Positions 1 to 6,908 of a stretch of DNA of 6,957 nt are shown here, in pieces. Each line of letters begins with the position of its first letter. The first letter of the stretch is position 1. The notes below the pieces were generated by a model. The model made no database searches. It saw only the letters and a program-made list of their open reading frames with translations, and was not told the DNA's origin. This stretch comes from an uncultured Solobacterium sp. (lineage in GTDB: Bacteria > Bacillota_I > Bacilli_A > Erysipelotrichales > Erysipelotrichaceae), in the NCBI GenBank assembly GCA_937910655.1, contig CALEMV010000304.1:1-6957 (forward strand), given 5' to 3'. A program made the translations under genes and the position numbers.

Positions 1-262
1 ACAAAAATTATTCACCAATATAGTCTCAAACCTTCAATTCTCTTAAAACTTTTAACATTTACTATTTCTTGATGTTTGTAAAATATAGATACATATTATA
101 TTTAATCATTTCATTGTACATGCAAAATATCTGGATTTATTGTATATTACAATATAATATATATAGTAATTATTACTTTCTGCCTAAATAAATTATTAAT
201 TTGTTATAATCTACGCATCCATATATAATAGGTAAGTTGGAAAGGATGGCTATATTAAATCA
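1..262. other. AT-rich non-coding leader upstream of the surface-protein gene
   Basis: No convincing coding frame is visible here. The stretch is very AT-rich and may begin at a contig edge. Two short inverted repeats stand out: 140-152 (arms TTGTA/TACAA around 3 nt) and 165-177 (arms AGTAAT/ATTACT around 1 nt). They lie upstream of the promoter candidate at 201-229, where a regulator could bind, but in sequence this AT-rich such palindromes arise easily by chance. A perfect TATAAT also occurs at 153-158 but has no good -35 partner. No terminator of an upstream gene is evident. Confidence 0.6.
201..229 (+). promoter_or_regulatory. Candidate sigma-A-type promoter of the surface-protein gene
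   Basis: TTGTTA at 201-206 (four of six matches to TTGACA) is separated by exactly 17 nt from a perfect TATAAT at 224-229. This would start transcription near 236, about 27 nt before the start codon. An overlapping alternative is the extended -10 TGTTATAAT, with its hexamer at 205-210, which needs no -35 and would start near 217. Both serve the same gene. The choice between them is inference from consensus matching only. Confidence 0.5.
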
Positions 263-1894
263 ATGAAATTACATAGACCTTTATATCAATCAATTTTACT
301 TGGATTGTTATGTACTTTAGTTGCTGGCACATCTTTTAGTCGTCCACTTTCTGTACAAGCAGAGACAATAACAGCCTATACAACAGACTCTCCTGTCGGT
401 TTACCAGAAGATAGTTTCAGTGACTATTGGAAGATGGCCACAAAGACATATACATATATACCTAGTCCTAGTGACTATACAACTTTACAGGGAGATAGCT
501 CATCTCTATCAAATCTAAATCAAATGAAACCTTATGAGTCTGTTGTAGAAAATCCTACAACTGCATCATTCCAAAAAGTATCCGAGCTCACAGTACCTGA
601 TTTTGATGCATTTGATCATTCCTTATTCTCTGAAGAGACAATGAAATATACTACAGATGAAGATGCAGTACAAAACTATATCAATACACATCCTGAATTA
701 GCTAGTGTTACTGATCATCGTATCCTTCTGCCAGTATTTGATTTTGATCGAGACAATAATTTGTCTAGATTCCATAACAGCTTTGATACAGACCTTGCTA
801 ACGGCTTACTTCCAGCTGGTGCAGTTGGTCGTGACAATATAGCAGTGCTCGATCCAACACAACCAATTGGTCAATATACTTTGGATAAGACATTAACATA
901 TGATACTGGACACGGCTTCTATTATATCTATCGATTAAATGTAGGTATCGCTGATGTTGACCGAGAGATTACTACATTTGTCGATAGTAGTGGAAACGAA
1001 ACTGAAAGACAAGGTCTCTACACTGCACCTGCAGTGCTAGGAAATGATATCTTAGACCACAAGAAAGTAGTTCACTATCTAATTCCAGAGGGAAAAGAAG
1101 GTAATGGAAATCTTGTTCGTCCTGCGGTACATGTTACACGTACATACTATTACTATAAACTAGCACATACAGCGTATAAGAGTGATGATGGCACAACATT
1201 ACAACCAATCGAAGAAGGCCTACAACCTGCACCAGCCACAATTTCATCCTATACATATGACCATACTGACGAAGCTGTTGTATCCCCTACATTAGATGTT
1301 GATGCGGTAACAGAACGTTTATTAAACCAGATTAAGGCTCAGGATTTAACACAGGTATTTGCTAATGCTACACAGGTTGGTGATATTGTTATCACGAAAA
1401 CAATAAATGATACTTACAGTATCTCTATATTAAAAGAAGATGGTCTTTCTGAAGATATCTCTTACTATGCAGATGGGTCACCTCGTGTTACAGATAGTGA
1501 TGGAAATCCTATCTACTATGACAATACTTTCCAAGACATCTTGTATACAACAGCTACTGATGATAGTTTGGCAGTCGGTGAATATCGCATAACATATTCT
1601 CTATCTCCACTCATTTATGATTTAAATCGCATGGATTCTGTACAACATCTCTTTGTAAATCTTGTTGTAGGTACTCGCGATGATAATCGTATAGAGAATG
1701 CGGTAGATCGAACTCATATATATACAAGAGTTCCTGATCCAACAACACCTCCTGTCCAAAATACACCAGGGCGTACTCCAAATACAGCTGATAACAGCCA
1801 TACATCACGTGATGCACTCATACTAGGAATATCACTAATCCTAGCAGCTTGTATTTTCTTAACTCGAAATCATATAGATCATACTTTTAATTAG
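263..1894 (+). CDS. Secreted surface protein with signal peptide and atypical sortase-like C-terminal signal, function unknown
   Basis: A 543-residue protein that I cannot assign to a named family. The N-terminus is a signal peptide: basic K2/R5, a hydrophobic core at about 11-23, and likely cleavage after A33 (SVQA|ET). The mature part (34-490) is rich in Tyr, Thr and Asp, has no cysteine, and looks like extracellular beta-strand material. Residues about 295-335, with four consecutive Tyr and a DDGTTLQP...EEG pattern, loosely resemble MucBP-type adhesin repeats (weak). A Pro/Thr linker (491-504) leads to TPNTAD (505-510), a hydrophobic segment (518-533) and a short tail with only one Arg and two His. 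This mimics an LPxTG cell-wall sorting signal, closest to the LPNTA form known for class D sortases, but with Thr for Leu and a weakly basic tail. It could instead be simply membrane-anchored. The start follows a GGAAAGG site at 239-245, rather far (17 nt) from the ATG. The gene appears monocistronic, ending at its own terminator. Adhesion or wall function is inference. Confidence 0.85.
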   Translation: MKLHRPLYQSILLGLLCTLVAGTSFSRPLSVQAETITAYTTDSPVGLPEDSFSDYWKMATKTYTYIPSPSDYTTLQGDSSSLSNLNQMKPYESVVENPTTASFQKVSELTVPDFDAFDHSLFSEETMKYTTDEDAVQNYINTHPELASVTDHRILLPVFDFDRDNNLSRFHNSFDTDLANGLLPAGAVGRDNIAVLDPTQPIGQYTLDKTLTYDTGHGFYYIYRLNVGIADVDREITTFVDSSGNETERQGLYTAPAVLGNDILDHKKVVHYLIPEGKEGNGNLVRPAVHVTRTYYYYKLAHTAYKSDDGTTLQPIEEGLQPAPATISSYTYDHTDEAVVSPTLDVDAVTERLLNQIKAQDLTQVFANATQVGDIVITKTINDTYSISILKEDGLSEDISYYADGSPRVTDSDGNPIYYDNTFQDILYTTATDDSLAVGEYRITYSLSPLIYDLNRMDSVQHLFVNLVVGTRDDNRIENAVDRTHIYTRVPDPTTPPVQNTPGRTPNTADNSHTSRDALILGISLILAACIFLTRNHIDHTFN

Positions 1895-1912
1895 CATCTA
1901 TGCATACTATGG

Positions 1913-1955
1913 ATACCCAAGTACTCCTAATCGTAACTTGGGTATTTTTCTTTCC
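1913..1955 (+). terminator. Rho-independent terminator of the surface-protein gene
   Basis: A perfect 10-bp stem ATACCCAAGT (1913-1922) / ACTTGGGTAT (1936-1945) encloses a 13-nt loop. It runs directly into a T-rich tail (TTTTCTTT). It begins 18 nt after the TAG stop, so it should separate this transcript from the acylation operon downstream. Confidence 0.9.
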
Positions 1956-1975
1956 ATTAAATTTTATAAAAGTAC

Positions 1976-2004
1976 TCGAAAAAATGGAGAATAAAACATA
2001 CAAT
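1976..2004 (+). promoter_or_regulatory. Candidate promoter of the SGNH/MBOAT operon
   Basis: TCGAAA at 1976-1981 (four of six matches to TTGACA) lies 17 nt upstream of TACAAT at 1999-2004 (five of six matches to TATAAT). Transcription would start near 2011, about 43 nt before the preferred GTG start. It lies after the upstream terminator, as expected for an independent unit. This is consensus matching only. Confidence 0.4.
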
Positions 2005-2034
2005 TAAAGATGGCTAACTACTTAATATATTTTT

Positions 2035-2045
2035 AGAAGAGGTGA
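2035..2045 (+). promoter_or_regulatory. Ribosome binding site that sets the GTG start at 2054
   Basis: AGAAGAGGTGA closely matches the complement of the 16S rRNA 3' end and ends 8 nt before the GTG at 2054. An in-frame GTG at 2042 lies inside this site, so it cannot use it. This argues for 2054 as the true start of the SGNH protein. Confidence 0.75.
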
Positions 2046-2053
2046 ATCATCCC

Positions 2054-2980
2054 GTGCAACGCGTCCATCAACATTTCAAACATTTTATACTTTTTACACT
2101 TATATTATCTATTCTATTTATGCTGATACAGGTCCCTTTCTATAAAGGACAGGAATATGGATATCAATATAAAAACGTCATGACAAAGTTGAAGTTACTT
2201 TCTATGGAGAAGGATAACTCTATCGATGTCATGTTTTTAGGCGATAGTGAAGGAAAGGCCGCTTTTGATTCACTCAGTCTATTCCATGAACATGGTATTA
2301 GTTCCTATAATCTATGTACAAATTTCCAATGGGCTATCGATACAGTAGCCCTTGCAAACCACATGTATGCATCACAAAAACCAAAACTTGTCGTGATGGA
2401 AGCTAGCTTCATTCTTACAACTCTTCGAAAAAGACGTATTCTCTTAGCGAAGTATCTTCCAATTTTTAATTATCATGAACTCTATAAACAATATCTAATA
2501 CATCCTGATAAACCAGACCAGTATAAAGGTTTTAGTCCAACCAATAAAATAGTACCATTTACCGGTGCTTTAGATTATATGATAGAAGATACATCTATGT
2601 ATCCAATTGATGCATGGACATTAGACTACTTACAACAGATCAAGGAAACCTTAGAAAAACAAGGCACAAAACTTCTGCTAGTCAGTGCGCCAAATCCACT
2701 CTATTGGAATACCGCTAAACACAATGCCATTCAAGCATGGTGTGATCAAAACCAAGTAACTTATGTAGACTATAATCTAAAACTAGATACGTTAAATTTG
2801 AACTGGCAAGAAGACTACCGTGATGGTGGTGACCACCTAAACTCTAATGGTGCTAAAAAGTTCATAAAGGTGTTAGGACAATACTTACAGGAGAATTACA
2901 ATCTCAGTGACCATCGTAACGATAGCCAATACGCAGATTGGGAAGAAGATTATCAAACACTCTACGGAGGTACAAAATGA
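2054..2980 (+). CDS. Membrane-tethered SGNH-hydrolase-like protein, probable polysaccharide O-acetylation partner
   Basis: A 308-residue protein from the GTG at 2054 (312 from the GTG at 2042). A basic, His-rich N-terminus is followed by one membrane segment (about residues 11-29) and then an extracytoplasmic domain. The block MFLGDSEGKAAF places a candidate nucleophilic Ser at about 65. DGGDHLNSNGA near residues 257-267 supplies the Asp/His pair (H261, with D257 or D260) typical of the last SGNH motif. VSAPNP around 210-215 fits the intermediate strand. Known relatives that pair with MBOAT proteins (PatB, AlgJ/AlgX, DltD) receive or transfer acyl groups outside the membrane. The gene overlaps the downstream MBOAT gene by ATGA, so both are probably made together. 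The likely role is transferring acetyl, or another acyl group, onto a wall or surface polysaccharide; an esterase role is the alternative. The specific polymer cannot be read from the sequence. DltD itself is unlikely because no dltA or dltC lies alongside. Confidence 0.82.
   Translation: MQRVHQHFKHFILFTLILSILFMLIQVPFYKGQEYGYQYKNVMTKLKLLSMEKDNSIDVMFLGDSEGKAAFDSLSLFHEHGISSYNLCTNFQWAIDTVALANHMYASQKPKLVVMEASFILTTLRKRRILLAKYLPIFNYHELYKQYLIHPDKPDQYKGFSPTNKIVPFTGALDYMIEDTSMYPIDAWTLDYLQQIKETLEKQGTKLLLVSAPNPLYWNTAKHNAIQAWCDQNQVTYVDYNLKLDTLNLNWQEDYRDGGDHLNSNGAKKFIKVLGQYLQENYNLSDHRNDSQYADWEEDYQTLYGGTK
2966..2971 (+). promoter_or_regulatory. Ribosome binding site that sets the MBOAT start at 2977
   Basis: GGAGGT lies within the last codons of the SGNH gene, 5 nt before the ATG at 2977. 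The in-frame ATG at 2938 has no comparable site and would create a 43-nt overlap. The ATGA at 2977-2980 joins the start of one gene to the stop of the other, a typical sign of translational coupling. Confidence 0.88.
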
Positions 2981-4491
2981 ATAAACTAATGTACTCCGCA
3001 CCACTCTATTTTATAGCCTTCTTACCAACAGTCATGATACTGTACCAACTTTGTCCACAAAAGTTTAGAAAGTATGTACTGTTACTAGCTAACTATGCAT
3101 TCTTCTATACGTGGTCAAAGTTCTTCCTTGTATATCAAGTAATCACCATGGTCATAACGTATGTATCTTCGAAAATCATTGACCATACGAAAAATAAGAA
3201 AACCAAGAAATTCATTCTCCTTTTAGCAATTGTAATAAACCTTGGAGTATTGGTGATACTGAAATATACAAACTTCTTAGGTGAAAATATCTTCGCTATC
3301 TTCCATCAACCATTTACACCTATACGCTTAATCGCACCGATTGGAATTAGCTATTATACCTTACAGATGATTTCCTATTTGATGGACACATCAAGTGGAA
3401 AGATTCATTCTAATCATAGTATTTTGGATTTTGCGGTATATGCAAGTTTCTTCCCTACTTTGATTCAGGGACCAATTACACGTTTCAATGAAATCAAAGA
3501 TAGCATTCTCGCATGTAATCCGATTACATACCAAAATCTGAAGTTTGGTAGTCAACGAATTCTATTTGGCTTAATGAAGAAGATGATTATCGCAGATCGA
3601 CTCGATCCTGCGGTTAGTAAAATCTTTACATCTTACACACAAGATGGACTATTTAGTTTAATCGGTGCTGTGTTATGTACAATCCAGTTGTATATGGATT
3701 TTTCAGGTATCGTGGATATCTGCTTAGGTAGTGCAGAAATCTTTGGTATCAAATTACCAGAAAACTTTAGACAGCCATTCTTTGCCGAGAACGCTTCTGA
3801 CTTCTGGCGTCGTTGGCATATCACACTAGGTACCTTCCTACGTGACTATGTCTTCTATCCAATATCACTCGCCAAACCAACCCGCAGTCTATCAAAATTC
3901 TTTACAAAACATTTTGGTAAAGCTGCCGGTAAGTTTATTGGTCCATTCATTGCGCTATTTGCGGTATGGTTTTTAAACGGTTTATGGCACGGTCCTTACT
4001 GGTCTTACATCTTCTATGGTCTATATTATTTCTGCTTCATGGTTCTAGAAATTCTGTTGAAGAAACCAGTCGAAGCTTTCTTCAAAAAATATCAGATAGA
4101 TGACAGTCATATTGGTCTACGAATCTTTAGATTTGTAAAACTATTCATCATCGTTATCATTGGTGAACTATTCTTTAGAGCTAAGACTTTATCAGTCGGA
4201 TGGACGATGTTTAGTAGTATCTTTACAAACTTCCATCCGTCCACATTCAAAGAGACATTACCATTCTTACGTTTAGATATGATTGACTGGACGATTGTGA
4301 TTGTAGGTGTTGTTATTATTTCCTTAGTAGATTTCTATAAAGAGTTCAATGGTTCCATTCGTAACGCAATCGAACAAAAACCAACATGGATACGTTGGTC
4401 GATTATTTATACTTGTATATTCGCACTCCTCATATTTGGTGCCTATGGTCCTGGATATGATATTGTTGCGATGATATACGCAGAATTCTAA
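2977..4491 (+). CDS. MBOAT-family membrane O-acyltransferase (AlgI/PatA/DltB-like)
   Basis: A 504-residue multi-spanning membrane protein (from the ATG at 2977) of the membrane-bound O-acyltransferase family, at full family length. Visible hallmarks are FFPTLIQGPITRF in the middle, the block DFWRRWHITLGTFLRDYVFYP with H281, and NGLWHGPYW with the invariant catalytic His H338. Roughly ten hydrophobic segments surround these. Family members take an acyl group, usually acetyl, from a cytoplasmic donor and pass it across the membrane to an SGNH-type or DltD-type partner, or directly to a polymer. The SGNH gene immediately upstream, with overlapping stop and start codons, supplies that partner. 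The pair therefore most resembles PatA/PatB peptidoglycan O-acetylation or AlgI/AlgJ polysaccharide acetylation. DltB of D-alanylation is less likely because the rest of the dlt operon is absent from the window. The acceptor is unknown. Confidence 0.92.
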   Translation: MNKLMYSAPLYFIAFLPTVMILYQLCPQKFRKYVLLLANYAFFYTWSKFFLVYQVITMVITYVSSKIIDHTKNKKTKKFILLLAIVINLGVLVILKYTNFLGENIFAIFHQPFTPIRLIAPIGISYYTLQMISYLMDTSSGKIHSNHSILDFAVYASFFPTLIQGPITRFNEIKDSILACNPITYQNLKFGSQRILFGLMKKMIIADRLDPAVSKIFTSYTQDGLFSLIGAVLCTIQLYMDFSGIVDICLGSAEIFGIKLPENFRQPFFAENASDFWRRWHITLGTFLRDYVFYPISLAKPTRSLSKFFTKHFGKAAGKFIGPFIALFAVWFLNGLWHGPYWSYIFYGLYYFCFMVLEILLKKPVEAFFKKYQIDDSHIGLRIFRFVKLFIIVIIGELFFRAKTLSVGWTMFSSIFTNFHPSTFKETLPFLRLDMIDWTIVIVGVVIISLVDFYKEFNGSIRNAIEQKPTWIRWSIIYTCIFALLIFGAYGPGYDIVAMIYAEF

Positions 4492-4506
4492 TTGTAAATA
4501 CCTTAT

Positions 4507-4538
4507 ATAAAGGATGGCAATTTTCAGCCATCCTTTAT
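4507..4538. terminator. Bidirectional terminator hairpin between convergent genes
   Basis: A perfect 12-bp inverted repeat, ATAAAGGATGGC (4507-4518) and GCCATCCTTTAT (4527-4538), encloses an 8-nt loop. It fills most of the 49-nt gap between the MBOAT stop and the ABC-transporter stop. In both orientations the descending arm ends CCTTTAT and is followed by AT-rich sequence, so it can end transcripts from both sides. The T run is short and broken, so efficiency is uncertain. Confidence 0.78.
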
Positions 4539-4540
4539 CA

Positions 4541-6295
4541 CTATTTGTATTTTTCAGCCTGTGTATTCCACATTTGGTAGTACAGTCCTTTTGTATCCAT
4601 TAGTTGGTTATGATTACCTTCCTCTATAATCATTCCATTATCCACAACTAAGATACGATCCATATCACGAATGCTTGATAGTCGATGTGCAATTACAATC
4701 GTAGTTGTAGTACTTGCCATATTATATATTAGTTTCATAACTTGCTCTTCTGCTATTGGATCTAATGCCGAACTTGGCTCGTCAAATAATAGTAATCCAA
4801 ATTCACCATCCAATATACGAGCAATCGCAAGTTTTTGTATCTCACCACCTGACAATACAATTCCATCATCAGAAAATTCTTTTGTTAGTTCACTTTCATG
4901 ATTTTGTAATTGTTGCGTCAGATTAACTTGGTCTACTGTAAAGGAGATGTTATCTTCTTGATGTTCAGTATAAATATCTAAATTATCTTTGATAGAAAAT
5001 GCATATACATTTGAGTCTTGAAATACTGTTCCAATACACTTTCTATACTCTTTGATATCATACTTTTTGAGGTCGATACCATTTACTTTAATATATCCGT
5101 CTGTTGGATCGTATAGTCTTAGTAATAATTTTATCAGTGTAGATTTACCTACACCATTTTTACCAACAATAGCTATCTTTTCTCCGGCATTAATATGAAT
5201 ACTTACATTATTTAAGACCGGTTTCCCTTTATCATATTCAAACACCACATTTTGAAATGTAATTTCATATGGAATTTGTACTGTACTTCCTACACAATCC
5301 TCAATTACCGGTTTCAATTGATAAAACTCTTGGATTCGCTTTGCATAGATATCAATCTGATGAATATCTTTAACTTGATCAAATAATTCTGTTAAACAAT
5401 CACTAATCTTGTTGATAGATAAGATTGCAGTTATCCAGACGGCACTGGCAAGTAACGAATTATCCATTATACTCTTCAATAAGAAAAGCATGGACAATAA
5501 CATCATAAAATGATATGCAAAGCCACTGAATACAGCCCATTTACAAAGGCTCTTTGCATAATCTTTCATATAACTTTCCTGTTGTGAGGTATTTCTATCA
5601 TATTGTTTTAGAATAATATCTTTTAATCTTGTTGTACGAATATCTGCACTATACTCTTTTAAATAAAACAAACGCTGTATATAAGAAAATTTTCGATTGG
5701 TATGTACAACCTTCTTCTGCCTTTCAATATAGAACTCATTATATTTAAAATATCCATATGTTCTTAATATTGTCCCAATTAGAATTAGCGCCAAGATAAT
5801 AGGATTAATTGTAAATAAAAGTACTGCTAAGGATAGTATTTTCCCTATTGATGCAATACATCTGGTTAGTACCGAGAATGATTTGCTCGATTGTTCTGCA
5901 GTATGTTCTATTGCCCAGGTATAGTTTTCATAAAACTCTGATTTATCTAAATGACAATAATCTACTTTTGCAGAAAATTCATAAATTTCTCTATTGATAT
6001 TCGCCTCTACAAGGGCTTCTGAAGTATCTCTAAAATAAGTATTATATAAATCTTCAATTGCTGGAATCAAAAAATCAATTAGTTGAAATCCAATAATACC
6101 AATAATAATTTTTACAGCCGGACTCTTTGTATCGATAGAAGAAATAATAAATTCAGGAAAGATAACATCACAAAAGTTTAGAAAAGGCACTAATATTCCA
6201 AAGAACACTAGTGAAAAAACAAAATATTTTTTTGCATATCTTCGATAAGGCTTTAATAACCATAACCAATTTTTCATGTAATAACTCTTTGGCAT
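4541..6295 (-). CDS. ABC exporter half-transporter (fused membrane and ATPase domains)
   Basis: A complete 584-residue protein with an N-terminal membrane domain and a C-terminal ATPase, expected to act as a homodimer or with an unseen partner. Six hydrophobic segments lie near 24-44, 62-80, 146-162, 165-178, 254-274 and 281-297. The nucleotide-binding domain holds an A-loop Tyr near 354, Walker A GKNGVGKST (378-386), Q-loop Q426, signature LSGGE (481-485), Walker B LLLFDE with catalytic E506, D-loop SALD (509-512) and switch His H537. All key residues are present, so it should be active. This is the exporter fold used for lipids, drugs and peptides. There is no N-terminal peptidase domain of the bacteriocin-exporter type, and no cargo gene lies nearby, so the substrate is unknown. 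The start at 6295 has AAGGA 11 nt upstream. An alternative ATG six codons inside (6275-6277, MKNWLWLLKPY) has only a weak site. It is convergent with the MBOAT gene and follows uvrA on the same strand, with a terminator between. Confidence 0.93.
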   Translation of the reverse strand: MPKSYYMKNWLWLLKPYRRYAKKYFVFSLVFFGILVPFLNFCDVIFPEFIISSIDTKSPAVKIIIGIIGFQLIDFLIPAIEDLYNTYFRDTSEALVEANINREIYEFSAKVDYCHLDKSEFYENYTWAIEHTAEQSSKSFSVLTRCIASIGKILSLAVLLFTINPIILALILIGTILRTYGYFKYNEFYIERQKKVVHTNRKFSYIQRLFYLKEYSADIRTTRLKDIILKQYDRNTSQQESYMKDYAKSLCKWAVFSGFAYHFMMLLSMLFLLKSIMDNSLLASAVWITAILSINKISDCLTELFDQVKDIHQIDIYAKRIQEFYQLKPVIEDCVGSTVQIPYEITFQNVVFEYDKGKPVLNNVSIHINAGEKIAIVGKNGVGKSTLIKLLLRLYDPTDGYIKVNGIDLKKYDIKEYRKCIGTVFQDSNVYAFSIKDNLDIYTEHQEDNISFTVDQVNLTQQLQNHESELTKEFSDDGIVLSGGEIQKLAIARILDGEFGLLLFDEPSSALDPIAEEQVMKLIYNMASTTTTIVIAHRLSSIRDMDRILVVDNGMIIEEGNHNQLMDTKGLYYQMWNTQAEKYK

Positions 6296-6317
6296 TGATG
6301 TGCCAATCCTTATATTA

Positions 6318-6326
6318 TTTATAACA
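6318..6326 (-). promoter_or_regulatory. Weak candidate promoter (-10 region) of the ABC-transporter gene
   Basis: Read on the minus strand, this is TGTTATAAA, an extended -10 (TG, one base, then TATAAA). It sits between the uvrA terminator and the transporter start. No good -35 is seen 17 nt upstream. The transcript would begin close to the ribosome binding site, giving a leader of only about 15-20 nt. A second TATAAA occurs at 6331-6336. The region is so AT-rich that chance matches are likely. Confidence 0.33.
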
Positions 6327-6341
6327 TTATTTTATAGAATC

Positions 6342-6401
6342 AAAAAGCAGGCTAGTTATAATAGTGCATCTAGTGCTCTAATTAACTATATCCTGCTTTT
6401 T
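6342..6401 (-). terminator. Long-hairpin terminator after uvrA
   Basis: Perfect 10-bp outer arms, AAAAAGCAGG (6342-6351) and CCTGCTTTTT (6392-6401), flank a 40-nt interior that can itself fold. TAGTTA (6353-6358) pairs with TAACTA (6383-6388). An inner stem, 6362-6368 with 6374-6380, has one T-T mismatch and a 5-nt loop. On the minus strand the hairpin ends in a T run, starting 3 nt after the uvrA stop, as for an intrinsic terminator. It is symmetric enough to work in both directions. Confidence 0.82.
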
Positions 6402-6404
6402 AAT

Positions 6405-6908
6405 TTATTTTTGGTGTTCTTTTGTCCACTCAATTGTTTTCTTTAAATACTGACCTGTCCAGCTTTCTTTGACTTTGATGATATCTTCAGGTGTTCCTTG
6501 CGCAACAATTGTTCCACCACCATCGCCACCTTCAACTCCTAAATCAATAATATGATCTGCAATTTTTATCATATCTAAATTGTGTTCAATAACAATAACA
6601 GTATTTCCTTGTTCAACTAATGTATTTAAAACTTCAATTAATTTTTTAATATCATCAATGTGTAGTCCTGTTGTTGGTTCATCTAAAATATAAACAGTTT
6701 GACCAGTACCACGTTTTGCAAGTTCAGATGCAAGTTTAACTCTTTGAGCCTCTCCACCTGAAAGTTCTGTTGAACTTTGTCCAATCTTTATATAATCCAA
6801 TCCCACATCATAAAGAGTTTGTAATTTTCTTTTTATTGAAGGATGATTTTCAAAAAATTCAAGTCCGTCTTCAACCGTCATTTCCAACACCTCAGAGATA
6901 TTTTTTCC
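6405..6908 (-). CDS. uvrA: UvrA, excinuclease ABC subunit A, C-terminal 167 residues only
   Basis: This is the end of UvrA, the DNA-damage-recognition ATPase that works with UvrB and UvrC in nucleotide excision repair in the cytoplasm. The family is about 940 residues, so roughly four fifths lies beyond the contig edge. Visible in order are the [17 protein letters not shown] stretch, ABC signature [15 protein letters not shown] (fragment residues 49-63), Walker [13 protein letters not shown] (72-83), the VIEHN switch His (109) and the Gly-rich VEGGDGGG near the C-terminus. All match the second ATPase domain of UvrA. No start codon is in the window. An open frame that continues to a GTG at 6921-6923 reads MYKRQ first, but those residues come from adapter and must not be annotated. 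The gene is followed directly by a terminator, so it appears to be the last gene of its transcript. Confidence 0.96.
   Translation of the reverse strand, partial: GKNISEVLEMTVEDGLEFFENHPSIKRKLQTLYDVGLDYIKIGQSSTELSGGEAQRVKLASELAKRGTGQTVYILDEPTTGLHIDDIKKLIEVLNTLVEQGNTVIVIEHNLDMIKIADHIIDLGVEGGDGGGTIVAQGTPEDIIKVKESWTGQYLKKTIEWTKEHQK

Noticed and set aside
216..248. CATCC/GGATG hairpin in the surface-protein leader as a riboswitch or thermometer
   Set aside because: Only 5 bp around a 23-nt AT-rich loop, and one of the two likely transcription starts would remove the left arm.
1611..1817. Open frame of 68 codons on the minus strand inside the surface-protein gene
   Set aside because: Antisense shadow with no ribosome binding site and no recognisable protein features; the + strand frame has a signal peptide and anchor.
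3633..3824. Open frame of 63 codons on the minus strand inside the MBOAT gene
   Set aside because: It lies opposite conserved MBOAT motifs and has no independent support.
2054..4491. dltB/dltD genes of lipoteichoic acid D-alanylation
   Set aside because: Gene order is SGNH first and MBOAT second, with no dltA or dltC and a separate promoter and terminator; the generic MBOAT/SGNH call is safer.
241..4518. Identical 10-mer AAAGGATGGC at 241-250 and 4509-4518 as a dispersed repeat
   Set aside because: One copy is a ribosome binding region and the other a terminator arm; no similarity extends beyond the 10 bases, so chance is the simplest explanation.
4671..4901. Open frame of 76 codons on the + strand inside the ABC-transporter gene
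   Set aside because: Opposite the signature, Walker B and H-loop coding region; low-complexity Ser/Asn-rich translation typical of a shadow.
1..6908. CRISPR array, tRNA, rRNA, phage or integrase signals
   Set aside because: None found on reading either strand: no spaced direct repeats, no tRNA-like cloverleaf and no recombinase motifs.
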